This document shows positions 7,197-15,481 of a stretch of 37,486 nt of DNA, in pieces. Position 1 is the first letter of the stretch; the number at the start of each line of letters is the position of its first letter. Position numbers and translations under genes: made by a program. Source of the DNA: Eubacteriales bacterium (GTDB lineage Bacteria; Bacillota; Clostridia; Lachnospirales; Lachnospiraceae); contig JAUNOY010000025.1 of NCBI GenBank assembly GCA_030536995.1, positions 1 to 37,486 of the forward strand. The letters run 5' to 3'. The notes beneath the pieces were generated by a model that searched no databases, was not told where the DNA came from, and saw only the letters and a program-made list of their open reading frames with translations.

Positions 7197-8459
7197 ATGA
7201 CAACGGAAATAGAGTTCAGTGTACCTTTTCTGATATTTGAAGCAGTTTGTATGATTATAAGCGGAGGAGTACTATATGTTACAGTAGGAAAATTAATAGA
7301 GATCAGAAAGCACTGGTGGGCAAAATTATTACTCTGGATTGCTTGTACAATTGCCCCCAATATGATTATTTTTCTTTCTGACTGGGCAAACTTACCACCT
7401 ACCTTTTTATTGTTTTTAGGAACAATATTTGTATGTTGTGAGGGAAGCAGCTTGAAAAAGCTTGCAATTGGCACCATGATGGCCAGTGCAGTATTTTCAT
7501 TCAGCGCTCTGCTGGATGAATTTCTTGCAATGCCTTTTTTAAAATATAAATCTGCATTTCGGACTTTTTTCGAATTAGTCCTGTATGGAACTGTATGTCT
7601 GTTCCGTCCGGAACGAGACAATGAACTTACACCAGGGATGTGGAAACTGCTTTTGCTTTTAAATCTTACGCCAATAGGGATTGTTTTAACACTTGTGCTT
7701 GGGACATCAGATAATAGATATAATAGTCAGGAAGGGCAGTATATGGTGTTGCTTTTTCTGGTACTTTTTTCGTTTGTGGGGCTTTTGTGGACAACAGTAG
7801 TTCTATCACGTCAGCGTAAGTTAGAACAGCAGAGTATGTATGCGGAAATGAACCGCAAATATTACGAATCCATGGAGCAGCAGCATTTTGAAATTCGGCG
7901 TCTGCGTCACGATATGGCAAACCACCTTCAGACACTTTCTGTGTTACCGGAAAGGGAAAAAAATGAATACATACAGAACCTTTTAGATAGTATGACAGTG
8001 ATTCGTAATTTACATTATTGCGGAGACTCTACAATAAATGCAGTACTTACGGTGAAAGCGTCTGCAATGGAAGAATTTGGCATTAAATTTTTTTATAAGC
8101 TGGATATTCCAACTGAGTTACCGTTAAGTAAAACTGCTATTTGTACATTGTTTGCCAATGCATTGGATAATGCGATAGAAGCCTGCAAACAACTACCAAA
8201 AGAAACTCGAGTGATTACGCTGGAAAGTCGTATGCAAAAAGGGATGTTTGTACTTTCAGTAAAAAATCCTCTGTCAAAAGATTCCACGCTTATACAGGAT
8301 AACAAACAAAAGGGGATGTTTGTCACTACAAAAGCAGATGTGAAAAATCATGGAATCGGTCTGAAGAGTATGGAAGATGTGGTTCGGCAAAAAGAGGGGA
8401 AAATGGAACTTCACGTTCAGAAGGGGGAGTTTGAATTGTTTTTATTTATCTATATATAA
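7197..8459 (+). CDS. GHKL sensor histidine kinase (AgrC-like architecture)
   Basis: 420 residues. A multi-pass N-terminal sensor (about six hydrophobic segments between 9 and 205) is followed by a short coiled stretch and the H-box RRLRHDMANHLQ with His 238 and Asn 242. The GHKL ATPase has the N-box FANALDNAIEAC (N321, N325) and the G-box HGIGLKS (386-388). It presumably phosphorylates the LytTR regulator encoded immediately upstream. Start ATG at 7197 with AGAGAGGAA upstream. Because the divergent operon encodes a Bce-type transporter, the stimulus may be envelope stress or a peptide; that is inference. Confidence 0.9.
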   Translation: MTTEIEFSVPFLIFEAVCMIISGGVLYVTVGKLIEIRKHWWAKLLLWIACTIAPNMIIFLSDWANLPPTFLLFLGTIFVCCEGSSLKKLAIGTMMASAVFSFSALLDEFLAMPFLKYKSAFRTFFELVLYGTVCLFRPERDNELTPGMWKLLLLLNLTPIGIVLTLVLGTSDNRYNSQEGQYMVLLFLVLFSFVGLLWTTVVLSRQRKLEQQSMYAEMNRKYYESMEQQHFEIRRLRHDMANHLQTLSVLPEREKNEYIQNLLDSMTVIRNLHYCGDSTINAVLTVKASAMEEFGIKFFYKLDIPTELPLSKTAICTLFANALDNAIEACKQLPKETRVITLESRMQKGMFVLSVKNPLSKDSTLIQDNKQKGMFVTTKADVKNHGIGLKSMEDVVRQKEGKMELHVQKGEFELFLFIYI

Positions 8460-8641
8460 TTATCATTAATTTTATAAAAGAAAGCAGAGCAAAATAATGA
8501 TCGAAAACATTGATACACTTTATGTGTTTGTAGATTATGGCGATAAATATGCAAAGAATCCCATTTCTTAAGTATCAGTTTAAAAAGATGAGTCGGGAAA
8601 GTGTGGTTGAAAGGATTCGGAAAGAATAGAGAGCACCTGGT
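8460..8641. other. gene-free stretch with a doubtful short frame
   Basis: An open frame at 8497-8571 (24 codons, starting MIENIDTLYVF) lacks a convincing ribosome site. After its stop, another short frame reads MSREESV-like residues (MSRESVVERIRKE, 8588-8629). These may be debris of one decayed gene, but I cannot name it. The stretch ends at a terminator. Confidence 0.3.
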
Positions 8642-8672
8642 AAAAAGCAAGTCTGAAAATGGCTTGCTTTTT
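8642..8672 (+). terminator. rho-independent terminator after the LytTR/GHKL operon
   Basis: AAGCAAG (8645-8651) pairs with CTTGCTT (8663-8669), extended by A-U pairs and followed by a T-run. It ends the kinase operon and separates it from the next promoter. Confidence 0.75.
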
Positions 8673-8689
8673 CTGGTTTCAAAAAAATA

Positions 8690-8718
8690 TATACAAATAT
8701 CGCTTTATAATATATAAT
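8690..8718 (+). promoter_or_regulatory. sigma-A promoter for the membrane-protein cluster
   Basis: -35 TATACA (8690-8695), 17-bp spacer, -10 TATAAT (8713-8718), with an overlapping second TATAAT at 8706-8711. A short hairpin (ATAGC ... GCTAT, about 8747-8763) lies in the leader before the gene at 8808. Confidence 0.65.
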
Positions 8719-8807
8719 ATCACTATGAAATATCCACAAACAGCATAGCATCTGACGCTATATGTTACTACTGGTACTGAAATCAATATACATGAGGTAA
8801 CAAGATT

Positions 8808-9332
8808 ATGGAATTTGTTTACAGAGGTGCATTTCTTATAGGTATTACCTTGCTTGTCCCGATTATTTTTAAATATCTCACTGCAAAAAGTAAGGAAGAT
8901 GATATTGCGATTTATACTGTTAAAATGCGCAGCAATATGATGAAAGTATTGAAGATTATGACCATTATCTGCGTTCCGTTGGGAGCTATGGCAGCAGTCG
9001 CTTTTTTCGCATTTCTTTCATCTAAGGACTGGGAAAATATGTGTTATACAGCGGTGGTGATTTTTGTAAGTATTGCAGATTTTGCCATGTGGAATCATTA
9101 TAAAAATAACAAAATTATCGTTTTAGACAATCATAAAATAAAAGTAGTAAAAGGAAGAAAAAGCCGTATTCTCTCAAAAAGTAAAATTACATATAAAAAG
9201 ATAAATAGCTGCAAAATAAAATTGTATTATAATGATGAAAAATTTTTCACGATTACCCGACAGTTTGACAATTTTGAAAATATGGAAAGCTGGTTGAATG
9301 ACTTAGAGCAAGGGAAAGTCACTGATATATGA
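8808..9332 (+). CDS. membrane protein with C-terminal PH-like domain, unknown function
   Basis: 174 residues. Hydrophobic segments near 6-24, 47-70 and 78-96, followed by a basic soluble domain of about 75 residues whose strand pattern (KIIVLDNHKIKVVKGRKSR ... FFTITRQF) and closing helix (NMESWLNDLEQG) look like the small bacterial PH-like folds of DUF6560-type proteins; that fold is an inference. GAGGTAA nine nt before the ATG supports the start. First gene of a seven-gene same-strand run ending at 14448. The protein from 10080 has a similar layout, so they may be distant paralogues. Function unknown. Confidence 0.75.
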   Translation: MEFVYRGAFLIGITLLVPIIFKYLTAKSKEDDIAIYTVKMRSNMMKVLKIMTIICVPLGAMAAVAFFAFLSSKDWENMCYTAVVIFVSIADFAMWNHYKNNKIIVLDNHKIKVVKGRKSRILSKSKITYKKINSCKIKLYYNDEKFFTITRQFDNFENMESWLNDLEQGKVTDI

Positions 9333-9443
9333 TAAAAAAGGAGGGTAACTGTGATTATGAAAAAACTATTCATATTGGCTTTATCTGCGTTGCTGTCCTT
9401 AAATGGAGACAGCCTAAAAAATAATCTGTCAGGAGGGCAAACC

Positions 9444-10040
9444 ATGCAAAAAACATATAAAGAACTTGCGGAAGTTTTTAAGAAATATGAGATACAGGGA
9501 ACGACCGATCAAATGATAGACGATCTGGAACAGGATTATAAAGCGATGCCGCCGGAAGTGGAATTAAATAAAGCTGCAACGCTGCTGACTGTACTGGGGC
9601 AGGGAGATTATGATTACGAAAACATGACATGGACTCCTTATACAAATGGTGTGTATACCTTTGATGTGGAATTTTTCAATGTGGAAAAAATGTATACCGA
9701 TTTTTTGACGGGTGTTTCATCTTTGAATAAAGAAGAACTTGATTTCAAAAATATACAGGAGGATACCAGTCAGGTAAACTGGGAAGAAGGAACAGGAAAA
9801 AGAACGGTTTCTTTTGAATGGAATAACAGGCAGTTTACACTGGAGGCAGAAGTGTATGAGGACTGGTTTGATGTAAGCGTTGCAAATGAATTGAATAAGA
9901 TTATTAAAGAATATGGAAATGAAAAACAGTTATTCTTTACCAGCGACGGATATCAGGAAGGGATTGTTTTTTATCGTGATAAAGAGTGGGCAGATGGGTT
10001 CCAACTGGAAACCGGGCTGGGGCTTGTAGAATTCAATTAG
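9444..10040 (+). CDS. acidic soluble protein of unknown function (alternative secreted form from 9351)
   Basis: From the ATG at 9444, 198 residues, acidic, alpha/beta, without membrane segments; Trp/Tyr-rich centre (YENMTWTPYTNGVYTF). The same frame is open from a GTG at 9351 (or ATG at 9357), which adds 31 residues resembling a signal peptide (KKLFILALSALLSLNG) without a clear cleavage or lipobox. Both starts have ribosome sites: GGAGG at 9340-9344, and a perfect AGGAGG at 9431-9436 seven nt before 9444. The internal site is the better one and the body of the protein begins there, so 9444 is annotated, but two forms are possible. The family is not recognised. Confidence 0.65.
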   Translation: MQKTYKELAEVFKKYEIQGTTDQMIDDLEQDYKAMPPEVELNKAATLLTVLGQGDYDYENMTWTPYTNGVYTFDVEFFNVEKMYTDFLTGVSSLNKEELDFKNIQEDTSQVNWEEGTGKRTVSFEWNNRQFTLEAEVYEDWFDVSVANELNKIIKEYGNEKQLFFTSDGYQEGIVFYRDKEWADGFQLETGLGLVEFN

Positions 10041-10079
10041 GCGATAAAATGTTAAAACTCGTAGGAGAAAGGGAAGTTC

Positions 10080-10553
10080 ATGAAAAATCGTAGGAATCAA
10101 ATCCAAAATAGGAGAGAACTATCGTCTCATTATGTGATCCGTTCAGAAAGATATTTGGGTCGGCTGTTTGCTTTTTTTGGAATATGCAGTACGGGTTTAC
10201 TGATTTATAGCATGATCATAAAAGAAGCTTTGTGGGCAATCCTGTTTCTGCTGTTCGTTTCCATAGCGATGACAATCGCGGCTTTGAATATCGGTTTATG
10301 GAAAGTAGAAGTAAACGATATGGAAATCGTGTATCGCTCTACATTCGGTCGTGTAAGAACGTACTATTTTGGAGATATCACAAAGGGTGTGTATAAAAAG
10401 AGCGGCGCTTTTCGCGTTTACATAGGAGAAAAAAGAATCTTTACCTTTGATGACAATATGGATAATTCTTTGTTTATCGAGCAAATGAACCGATTACATA
10501 TTCCTGTCTGGAGGTATTCTTTTTATCTGAAAATGAAAAAGAAATCTAAATAG
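10080..10553 (+). CDS. two-TM protein with C-terminal PH-like domain, unknown function
   Basis: 157 residues: basic N-terminus, hydrophobic hairpin at about 28-47 and 50-72, then a compact soluble domain with beta strands (WKVEVNDMEIVYRSTFG, AFRVYIGEKRIFTF) and a final helix (NSLFIEQMNRL). The order strand-rich domain plus C-terminal helix after a two-helix anchor resembles DUF6560-like bacterial PH proteins and the neighbour at 8808. AGGAGAAAGGGAAG precedes the ATG. Spacing of 39 nt from the upstream gene suggests one operon. No function can be given. Confidence 0.75.
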   Translation: MKNRRNQIQNRRELSSHYVIRSERYLGRLFAFFGICSTGLLIYSMIIKEALWAILFLLFVSIAMTIAALNIGLWKVEVNDMEIVYRSTFGRVRTYYFGDITKGVYKKSGAFRVYIGEKRIFTFDDNMDNSLFIEQMNRLHIPVWRYSFYLKMKKKSK

Positions 10554-10612
10554 TCCCAAAATGTTTTAAGGGGATAATGCGATTTGATCTTCTGGGAGGT
10601 GAGGGAGTAAAA

Positions 10613-11116
10613 ATGAGCAACAAACTGATTAAGGAAAAAGATCTGGAAGCAAAAAGAATAAGAAGAAAAAGAATTAGGAAACTTTTGGCAGTTTTGCTGG
10701 TGATGGTTAGTATCTTATTTGTGTTCCTTTGGACAAGGGTGGCAATCACCTCTGTGAAATTTAAAAAGCAGATGGAGCAAATGGTTCTGGGAAAAGATTA
10801 TTTTATAGAGGATGTTGTGATCAGGAAAAAAGGCACCTACACCTCCCCCGGCGGAAAGTATAGTTTATCTACCAATTATTTCTTCTACTATGATACAGAT
10901 AAGAGGATGCAGGTCTCAGGGAAAATATATAAGGAGTATGAAGTGGGAGATCTTATTCCAGCTTATACCACAGATCATGTTTACTACGATTATGAAAAAG
11001 ACGGGATTTTACCAAGAGAAGAATTTCGAGACAACGAGCTGAGGAAGGCTATGGGCGCATTCTGTGGCTGTGTTATTTTTATGGTGGCGTTATATTTATT
11101 CTTTGACAGACTGTGA
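10613..11116 (+). CDS. bitopic/two-TM protein with extracytoplasmic beta domain, unknown function
   Basis: 167 residues from the ATG at 10613, chosen because GGGAGGTGAGGGAG precedes it; an upstream in-frame ATG at 10577 would put this site inside the gene. Highly basic N-terminus (KRIRRKRIRKLL), a membrane segment at about 23-43, an outer domain of about 100 residues and a second membrane segment at 148-165. The outer domain contains VSGKIYKEYEVGDLIPAY, resembling the VSG-x-IY...KG-x-x-L-x-V pattern at the C-terminus of the 12361 protein, so a shared beta domain is likely. Function unknown. Confidence 0.75.
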   Translation: MSNKLIKEKDLEAKRIRRKRIRKLLAVLLVMVSILFVFLWTRVAITSVKFKKQMEQMVLGKDYFIEDVVIRKKGTYTSPGGKYSLSTNYFFYYDTDKRMQVSGKIYKEYEVGDLIPAYTTDHVYYDYEKDGILPREEFRDNELRKAMGAFCGCVIFMVALYLFFDRL

Positions 11117-11203
11117 AAGGAATAGACGGAGAACGTCTTTGGAAAATATGTTCCACGCAAAGATAGAAGTATCCGAAGAGGAATTGTGAAGGTGGTATAT
11201 TAA

Positions 11204-11854
11204 ATGAAAAAAATCAGCGAACAGACAAAGAATTTTTTATTATACGGCATAGATCATACGATCCAGCCGAAAGAAATTTACAAATTAGATGGAGCGATCC
11301 TGTTTTTGGTATTCCTGTTCTTCTTTCTGGCAGAAGCATCTCCCTTACCAGTTTTTTCAAAAATATTTCTGGTTATTGTGTACCTCGGATTTGTCGTTCT
11401 GAGCTTTTCAAGAACAGAAGTGACCGGAAAAAAAGTTTTTTGGATATACGGAATACAAAGTCTGACTTTTTCAATTTTATTCTGCTGGGCAGGAACGATT
11501 TTCATGCTGACGACCATAGAAAAAGAAAGTTATAAAGGGTATTTGGCTGTACTTGCCGTCATTTACATACTTGCAATCGCGGCGTATCTTTTTCTTACCA
11601 TGCTCCTGATAAAAAAAGATGTATACAATCCCTCATCCTCAAAGAAAGCGGCAGGAGGATGGTGCATAACCAGTTTTGTTCTGCTTGGAATAGGCGCTGC
11701 AAAAGTGCTCAGCACGAAAGCTGAGTATACCACTGTGATCAGAATTGCAAGTCTCGGTTTTTATTTTGTTTCTTTACTTTGTATTTTGGGCGTGTTTCAT
11801 CTGGTGAAATATTTTGCTGTCAAAAAATTGGAAATTGAAAAATGTGATAAGTGA
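11204..11854 (+). CDS. six-TM membrane protein, unknown function
   Basis: 216 residues, almost entirely hydrophobic after a 27-residue amphipathic start (FLLYGIDHTIQPKEIYKLDG). Six predicted membrane segments without charged or catalytic residues in the core. GAAGGTGG 11 nt before the ATG is a moderate ribosome site. It lies in the same-strand run from 8808 to 14448, with 87 nt before it and 43 nt after it. No family assignment; nothing suggests a transporter signature. Confidence 0.75.
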   Translation: MKKISEQTKNFLLYGIDHTIQPKEIYKLDGAILFLVFLFFFLAEASPLPVFSKIFLVIVYLGFVVLSFSRTEVTGKKVFWIYGIQSLTFSILFCWAGTIFMLTTIEKESYKGYLAVLAVIYILAIAAYLFLTMLLIKKDVYNPSSSKKAAGGWCITSFVLLGIGAAKVLSTKAEYTTVIRIASLGFYFVSLLCILGVFHLVKYFAVKKLEIEKCDK

Positions 11855-11897
11855 TAAGGATTTCAGAGCAATGAAAAATAAAAAATGAGGAATGTAA

Positions 11898-12338
11898 ATG
11901 GATGCGATACTGTTTAAAATGCTCAGCAGAAGCATAGTCATTTTTGCAATGGTGATCACTCTGCTTTATTTTCTGATTAAGAGAAAAAAGTTCCATAATA
12001 AATTGACAGATAAAGAAGATACAGTCTTAAAGATAATGGCAGTAATTCTTGTGTGTATCTTCCTGTATAAAATGTTTCTGCCGATCATTCTGGATATTCC
12101 CTGTTACAGAAATAGTCAATTTGAAACCATTACCGGTTATGCCAGGGACAATGCTCATGGAAAAGGAAATGACAGAAGTGTTGTTATTATCAGTATAGAT
12201 GATGGTCATGACGAATACGTAGAATTCTCTTATTCCAAAGGAATAGACAAGGGAGACGTTCTGACTGTAAAATATTTACCCCATTCGAAATATGGAATCC
12301 TAATTTCAATAAATAATGATAATGTTGCTTTGGAATAA
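11898..12338 (+). CDS. two-TM protein with extracytoplasmic beta domain (paralogue of 33483-33938)
   Basis: 146 residues. Hydrophobic segments at about 10-28 and 44-64, then a soluble domain (76-146) ending with YSKGIDKGDVLTVKYLP and SKYG. The minus-strand protein at 33483-33938 ends with YSKGIHKGDYLKVKYLP and SKYG and has the same two-segment layout, so the two are clear paralogues in this window. GAGGAATGTAA before the ATG is the ribosome site. The C-terminal domain is compact and beta-rich, recalling DUF3592-like extracytoplasmic modules. Function unknown. The next gene overlaps only if an implausible early start is used. Confidence 0.8.
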   Translation: MDAILFKMLSRSIVIFAMVITLLYFLIKRKKFHNKLTDKEDTVLKIMAVILVCIFLYKMFLPIILDIPCYRNSQFETITGYARDNAHGKGNDRSVVIISIDDGHDEYVEFSYSKGIDKGDVLTVKYLPHSKYGILISINNDNVALE

Positions 12339-12360
12339 ATTGAGCAGGGAGGACAGGCTT

Positions 12361-14448
12361 ATGTATGACATGGACGAACTAAAAAAACTTTATGACAGAT
12401 TGAAAGCGCAATACCCGAAGTATCGGATGAAATTTTATGGTGAAAATTTCACGCTGACTCTGCTTTATGCCAAAGTGGAAGTTGACAGAACAGGATGTAG
12501 AATCTTTGTAAATGAAAAGCTGTACGATGAATTGCCAAGTGAGGAAGTAGATGATATAGACGATCTTTACGAATTGATAGAGGCGTTTCTGTTACAGATG
12601 CAGCATTTAGGGATGACCAGTGGAAATGAGACGTATATCACTGCAAATAATCAGGCAGTACGCGGGGGAACACGCTCGTTGTTGTCTTCGGCTGTTTTGT
12701 CAGTGGGATGCTTCATAATATTTCTATTAACTAAGGATCTGCTTTATCTGGTTCTGGTTTTTCTATGTCCGGCTGGAGGGTATCTGTATCTTCGCCTGAT
12801 GCGTCAGAAGGCTTTTTATCAGTATTGGGTATGTCCGGGATGTGGTCAGGATTTGCCCCTTGATAAAAAGAGCCGTTTTCCACAGATGGAGTATGTGTCT
12901 CAATGCCCACATTGCGGCAGGGTGCTGGAAAAAGCGCCGGAACTGGAGCCGGTCCGATTGGAACCAGATGCTCCAAAAAAACAACTGGAACCGGACAGGA
13001 ATCCACCGATGGCCGGGAAGAAATGGCCTTGCACATTGACTGGATGTATTTCTGTGGCTGTCTCTTTGTTTCTATTTGTGATACTGTTTTTTGCCGGCGA
13101 TCCTTTAGCACCACAAAACGCAGCAGTAGAACTGATTCTGCTTCTGATATGGTTTGGTTTCGGACTGATTCTTTTGCTGCATCGGCATACAGAACCAGAG
13201 GAGATACAAAAGCCCGTTGTCGTGCTGCGGGAACAGAAGAAAGTCACAGGGGTTGGGATATTCCTGTGGCTGTTGGGAAGTGTTTTTCTCTTTATGGCTG
13301 TTGCGGTTACATTGGCTGTCTCTATTGATGGAAGTACAATCTTTCTTGGAGCGGTTGGTGTTTTTGTTACGTTTTTTGGAGTATGGATGATCCTGGCGGG
13401 TCGTAATCGTTCTATGTTTGTATTTCAGGATCATTCTGTTTTGTATATCAGCAGCTTAGGAAGACAAAAGAAATTGGAAGCGGGACAGGTGGCATCTGCT
13501 CGTCTCACAGTCAACCGTTCCATTCAGCTATTGAATGCAAACGGGAAGAAACTGGTTTCTGTGGAGACAAATATGCGTGGTGCATCCCGGCTTGCAGAGT
13601 GGATTGAAAGCACGGAGCTGGAAGCAGAGCTGACACCTGCCATGGAACGTCAGACAGAGAATCAGGTAAAAGAGAAAAGTGTCATGCAGTGGAGAGAGGA
13701 ATATCGTACCCACTGGCATGACCATCTGAAAGCAATCCGTACGGGATTGTGGTTAGTTATGATTCTGTATCTTGTTGGAGTTATTTCGCCTATTCCGTTA
13801 TATCTCTTTGCAGGGGTAAAATTTCGCACAACTATGGCGCTTGCTGCCGTAGCACCGGTTCCTTTTCTTATTTTTTGTGTTGTATTTGCCCCGGTTCTTA
13901 TTTGGGGAGATCGTCCGAAAAATGCCACAGCAGAATGGAATTCCATGCATATCCGCCTTTCTTTGCCTGTCATGTTTCTTCCGGCTCTTGCTATGCTCTG
14001 GCAGGTTCATTATATATGGAGCCGAAGTGCAATGCAGCCGAAAGGCGATGGCGGAATATGGATTATCCAAGGTTTACTCATTGCTGTCCCCGTGATTTTT
14101 TTATGCCTTTACCGCACACCAAAGGGGAAACGTCTGGAAGCAGGAGTTTTTATGATATTTGCGAGTATGTCCTTGGGCATGAGTATTTCTTATTGTGCCA
14201 ATGCGGCTCTTTGCAGACCAGCCCGCCATTATAAAGCGGTCATTGTTGACAGTCATAAGGAAGACCCCGATATAAAAGGTGATGACTACACCTTAACGGC
14301 TCTTTTAGATGATGGAAGTGAGGAAAGAATTCATGTATCGGGTGCCATTTATGAGAGGGCGATGAAGGGAGAAGCGTTAGTTGTGTGTCACAGTGAAAGT
14401 CCTCTGGGAATGGAGATGTTGAAGATTCATCTGCCGGAGACACAGTGA
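12361..14448 (+). CDS. large multi-domain membrane protein with zinc ribbon, unknown function
   Basis: 695 residues from 12361; GGGAGGA eight nt upstream decides this over an earlier ATG at 12316 that would overlap the previous gene. Order of parts: acidic soluble N-terminal domain (1-100), two membrane segments (107-144), a CPGC...CPHC zinc ribbon with Cys 158, 161, 182 and 185 and a linker rich in Glu and Pro, two to four further membrane segments, a PH-like block around 365-440 (FVFQDHSVLYISSLGR), several more membrane segments, and a C-terminal beta domain with HVSGAIYERAMKGEALVV. It thus combines in one chain the two module types seen in the small proteins upstream. Last gene of the run. 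Function unknown. Confidence 0.8.
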   Translation: MYDMDELKKLYDRLKAQYPKYRMKFYGENFTLTLLYAKVEVDRTGCRIFVNEKLYDELPSEEVDDIDDLYELIEAFLLQMQHLGMTSGNETYITANNQAVRGGTRSLLSSAVLSVGCFIIFLLTKDLLYLVLVFLCPAGGYLYLRLMRQKAFYQYWVCPGCGQDLPLDKKSRFPQMEYVSQCPHCGRVLEKAPELEPVRLEPDAPKKQLEPDRNPPMAGKKWPCTLTGCISVAVSLFLFVILFFAGDPLAPQNAAVELILLLIWFGFGLILLLHRHTEPEEIQKPVVVLREQKKVTGVGIFLWLLGSVFLFMAVAVTLAVSIDGSTIFLGAVGVFVTFFGVWMILAGRNRSMFVFQDHSVLYISSLGRQKKLEAGQVASARLTVNRSIQLLNANGKKLVSVETNMRGASRLAEWIESTELEAELTPAMERQTENQVKEKSVMQWREEYRTHWHDHLKAIRTGLWLVMILYLVGVISPIPLYLFAGVKFRTTMALAAVAPVPFLIFCVVFAPVLIWGDRPKNATAEWNSMHIRLSLPVMFLPALAMLWQVHYIWSRSAMQPKGDGGIWIIQGLLIAVPVIFLCLYRTPKGKRLEAGVFMIFASMSLGMSISYCANAALCRPARHYKAVIVDSHKEDPDIKGDDYTLTALLDDGSEERIHVSGAIYERAMKGEALVVCHSESPLGMEMLKIHLPETQ

Positions 14449-14574
14449 ATATGATTCCTGAAGTACAATATAAAAGAAGCTTAATAAAAGCAATGAAAGA
14501 AACGTTATACGTTAATAGCTGAAATTCTACGAATATTTAACATAGGAATGTACATGAATTTTACAGGGATATCA

Positions 14575-14580
14575 TATAAT
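14575..14580 (+). promoter_or_regulatory. -10 element before the small membrane gene at 14609
   Basis: TATAAT at 14575-14580, about 29 nt before the start codon. The -35 region (ACATGA or TACATG at 17-18 bp) is weak, so this call is tentative. Confidence 0.4.
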
Positions 14581-14608
14581 GACATAAATATACAAAAGGA
14601 GGCTTATG

Positions 14609-14911
14609 ATGGAATTAGTATTTATGTTTTTGCCTGTAATTGCGCTTGTAATCATTTCTTTAGTGATGTCCCCAAAATGGAAACAGTGTGAAAAAATTGA
14701 TACAGGAATAGAACTGTGCTATTGGAAACTAAGCTATAGAAGAAAATTTATCAGAACATTATGGATGATTCCACTGTCAATAATAACGGTTATCGGCTTT
14801 CACATTTCATTCCTGTCAAATATTGTAACATGCTTAATTACAGTGATATTTTCAATAATGCTGCTTATTCAAGCCGTATATAATTATAAAAAATGGAAAA
14901 AAGGAGACTAG
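14609..14911 (+). CDS. small three-TM membrane protein, unknown function
   Basis: 100 residues. Hydrophobic segments near 2-20, 50-67 and 70-88, with a hydrophilic loop containing SPKWKQCEKIDTG and a basic KKWKKGD end. Two adjacent ATGs (14606 and 14609) follow AGGAGG at 14597-14602; the second has the better 6-nt spacing. Own -10 element upstream. The family is not recognised. It lies at the border between the intact membrane-protein run and the stretch where broken genes begin. Confidence 0.65.
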   Translation: MELVFMFLPVIALVIISLVMSPKWKQCEKIDTGIELCYWKLSYRRKFIRTLWMIPLSIITVIGFHISFLSNIVTCLITVIFSIMLLIQAVYNYKKWKKGD

Positions 14912-14957
14912 GATAGTAAAATTATTACTACAAATGAAAATAGAGAGATAATTTTTA

Positions 14958-15474
14958 TTGGTAACATATAGAGTTTTAGATGAAAAAGAAATTTGCAGAG
15001 AGTACCCGACATCAGACGGTTACAAAATGCTGGCGAAAAGAAGAGGATAAATGGATCATTAAAGACGCGCCTTTTGTCGATGATTGGACGGAGGAGGATT
15101 ATCAAATTTTAGTTGCCTGCCTGAAAAACACAATCCTTTCAAATGGATTTGTGTATGCTGCTTTCTATGAGGGGAAGCTAAAAGGCTTTGTTTCCGTAGA
15201 GTCGGAAATGTTTGGGGATGAACAGGAATATTGCGATTTGTCCAGTATTCATATATCAGAGGATCTGCGAAACAGAGGAATTGGCAGAACACTTTTTCTT
15301 GCAGCAAAGGAATGGGCGAAGCAGAAAGGAGCTAAAAAACTTTACATATCCGCACATTCAGCCATTGAAAGCCAGGCTTTTTATAAAGCAATGGGCTGTG
15401 TGGAAGCCAAAGTTTATAATAAAAAACATGTGGAAGCAGAACCGTATGATTGTCAGTTAGAGTGTATTCTTTAA
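14958..15474 (+). pseudogene. GNAT-family N-acetyltransferase with disrupted N-terminus
   Basis: The frame open from the ATG at 14980 encodes a GNAT core: acceptor half with FVYAAFYEGKLKGFVSVE, motif A LSSIHISEDLRNRGIGRTLF (acetyl-CoA loop RNRGIG), then FLAAKEWAKQKGAKKLYISAH and a final SQAFYKAMGC. But the ATG at 14980 directly follows a stop and has no ribosome site. In another frame, from a TTG at 14958, the DNA reads LVTYRVLDEKEICRE, which is what I expect before RHQTVTKCWRK in this family. The N-terminus therefore looks shifted out of frame, with a few codons missing near 15000. The catalytic half is intact, so a shortened protein from 14980 cannot be excluded. The substrate is unknown. 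Confidence 0.65.
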
Positions 15475-15481
15475 GAAATAA

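Noticed and set aside
6157-8459. An agr-type quorum-sensing locus
   Set aside because: Regulator and kinase resemble AgrA/AgrC, but there is no AgrB-like processing protease or AgrD-like propeptide in any frame nearby.
8497-8629. Transposase or other gene fragment after the first GHKL kinase
   Set aside because: The short frames have no ribosome site and no recognisable transposase motif, and no inverted or direct repeats flank them.
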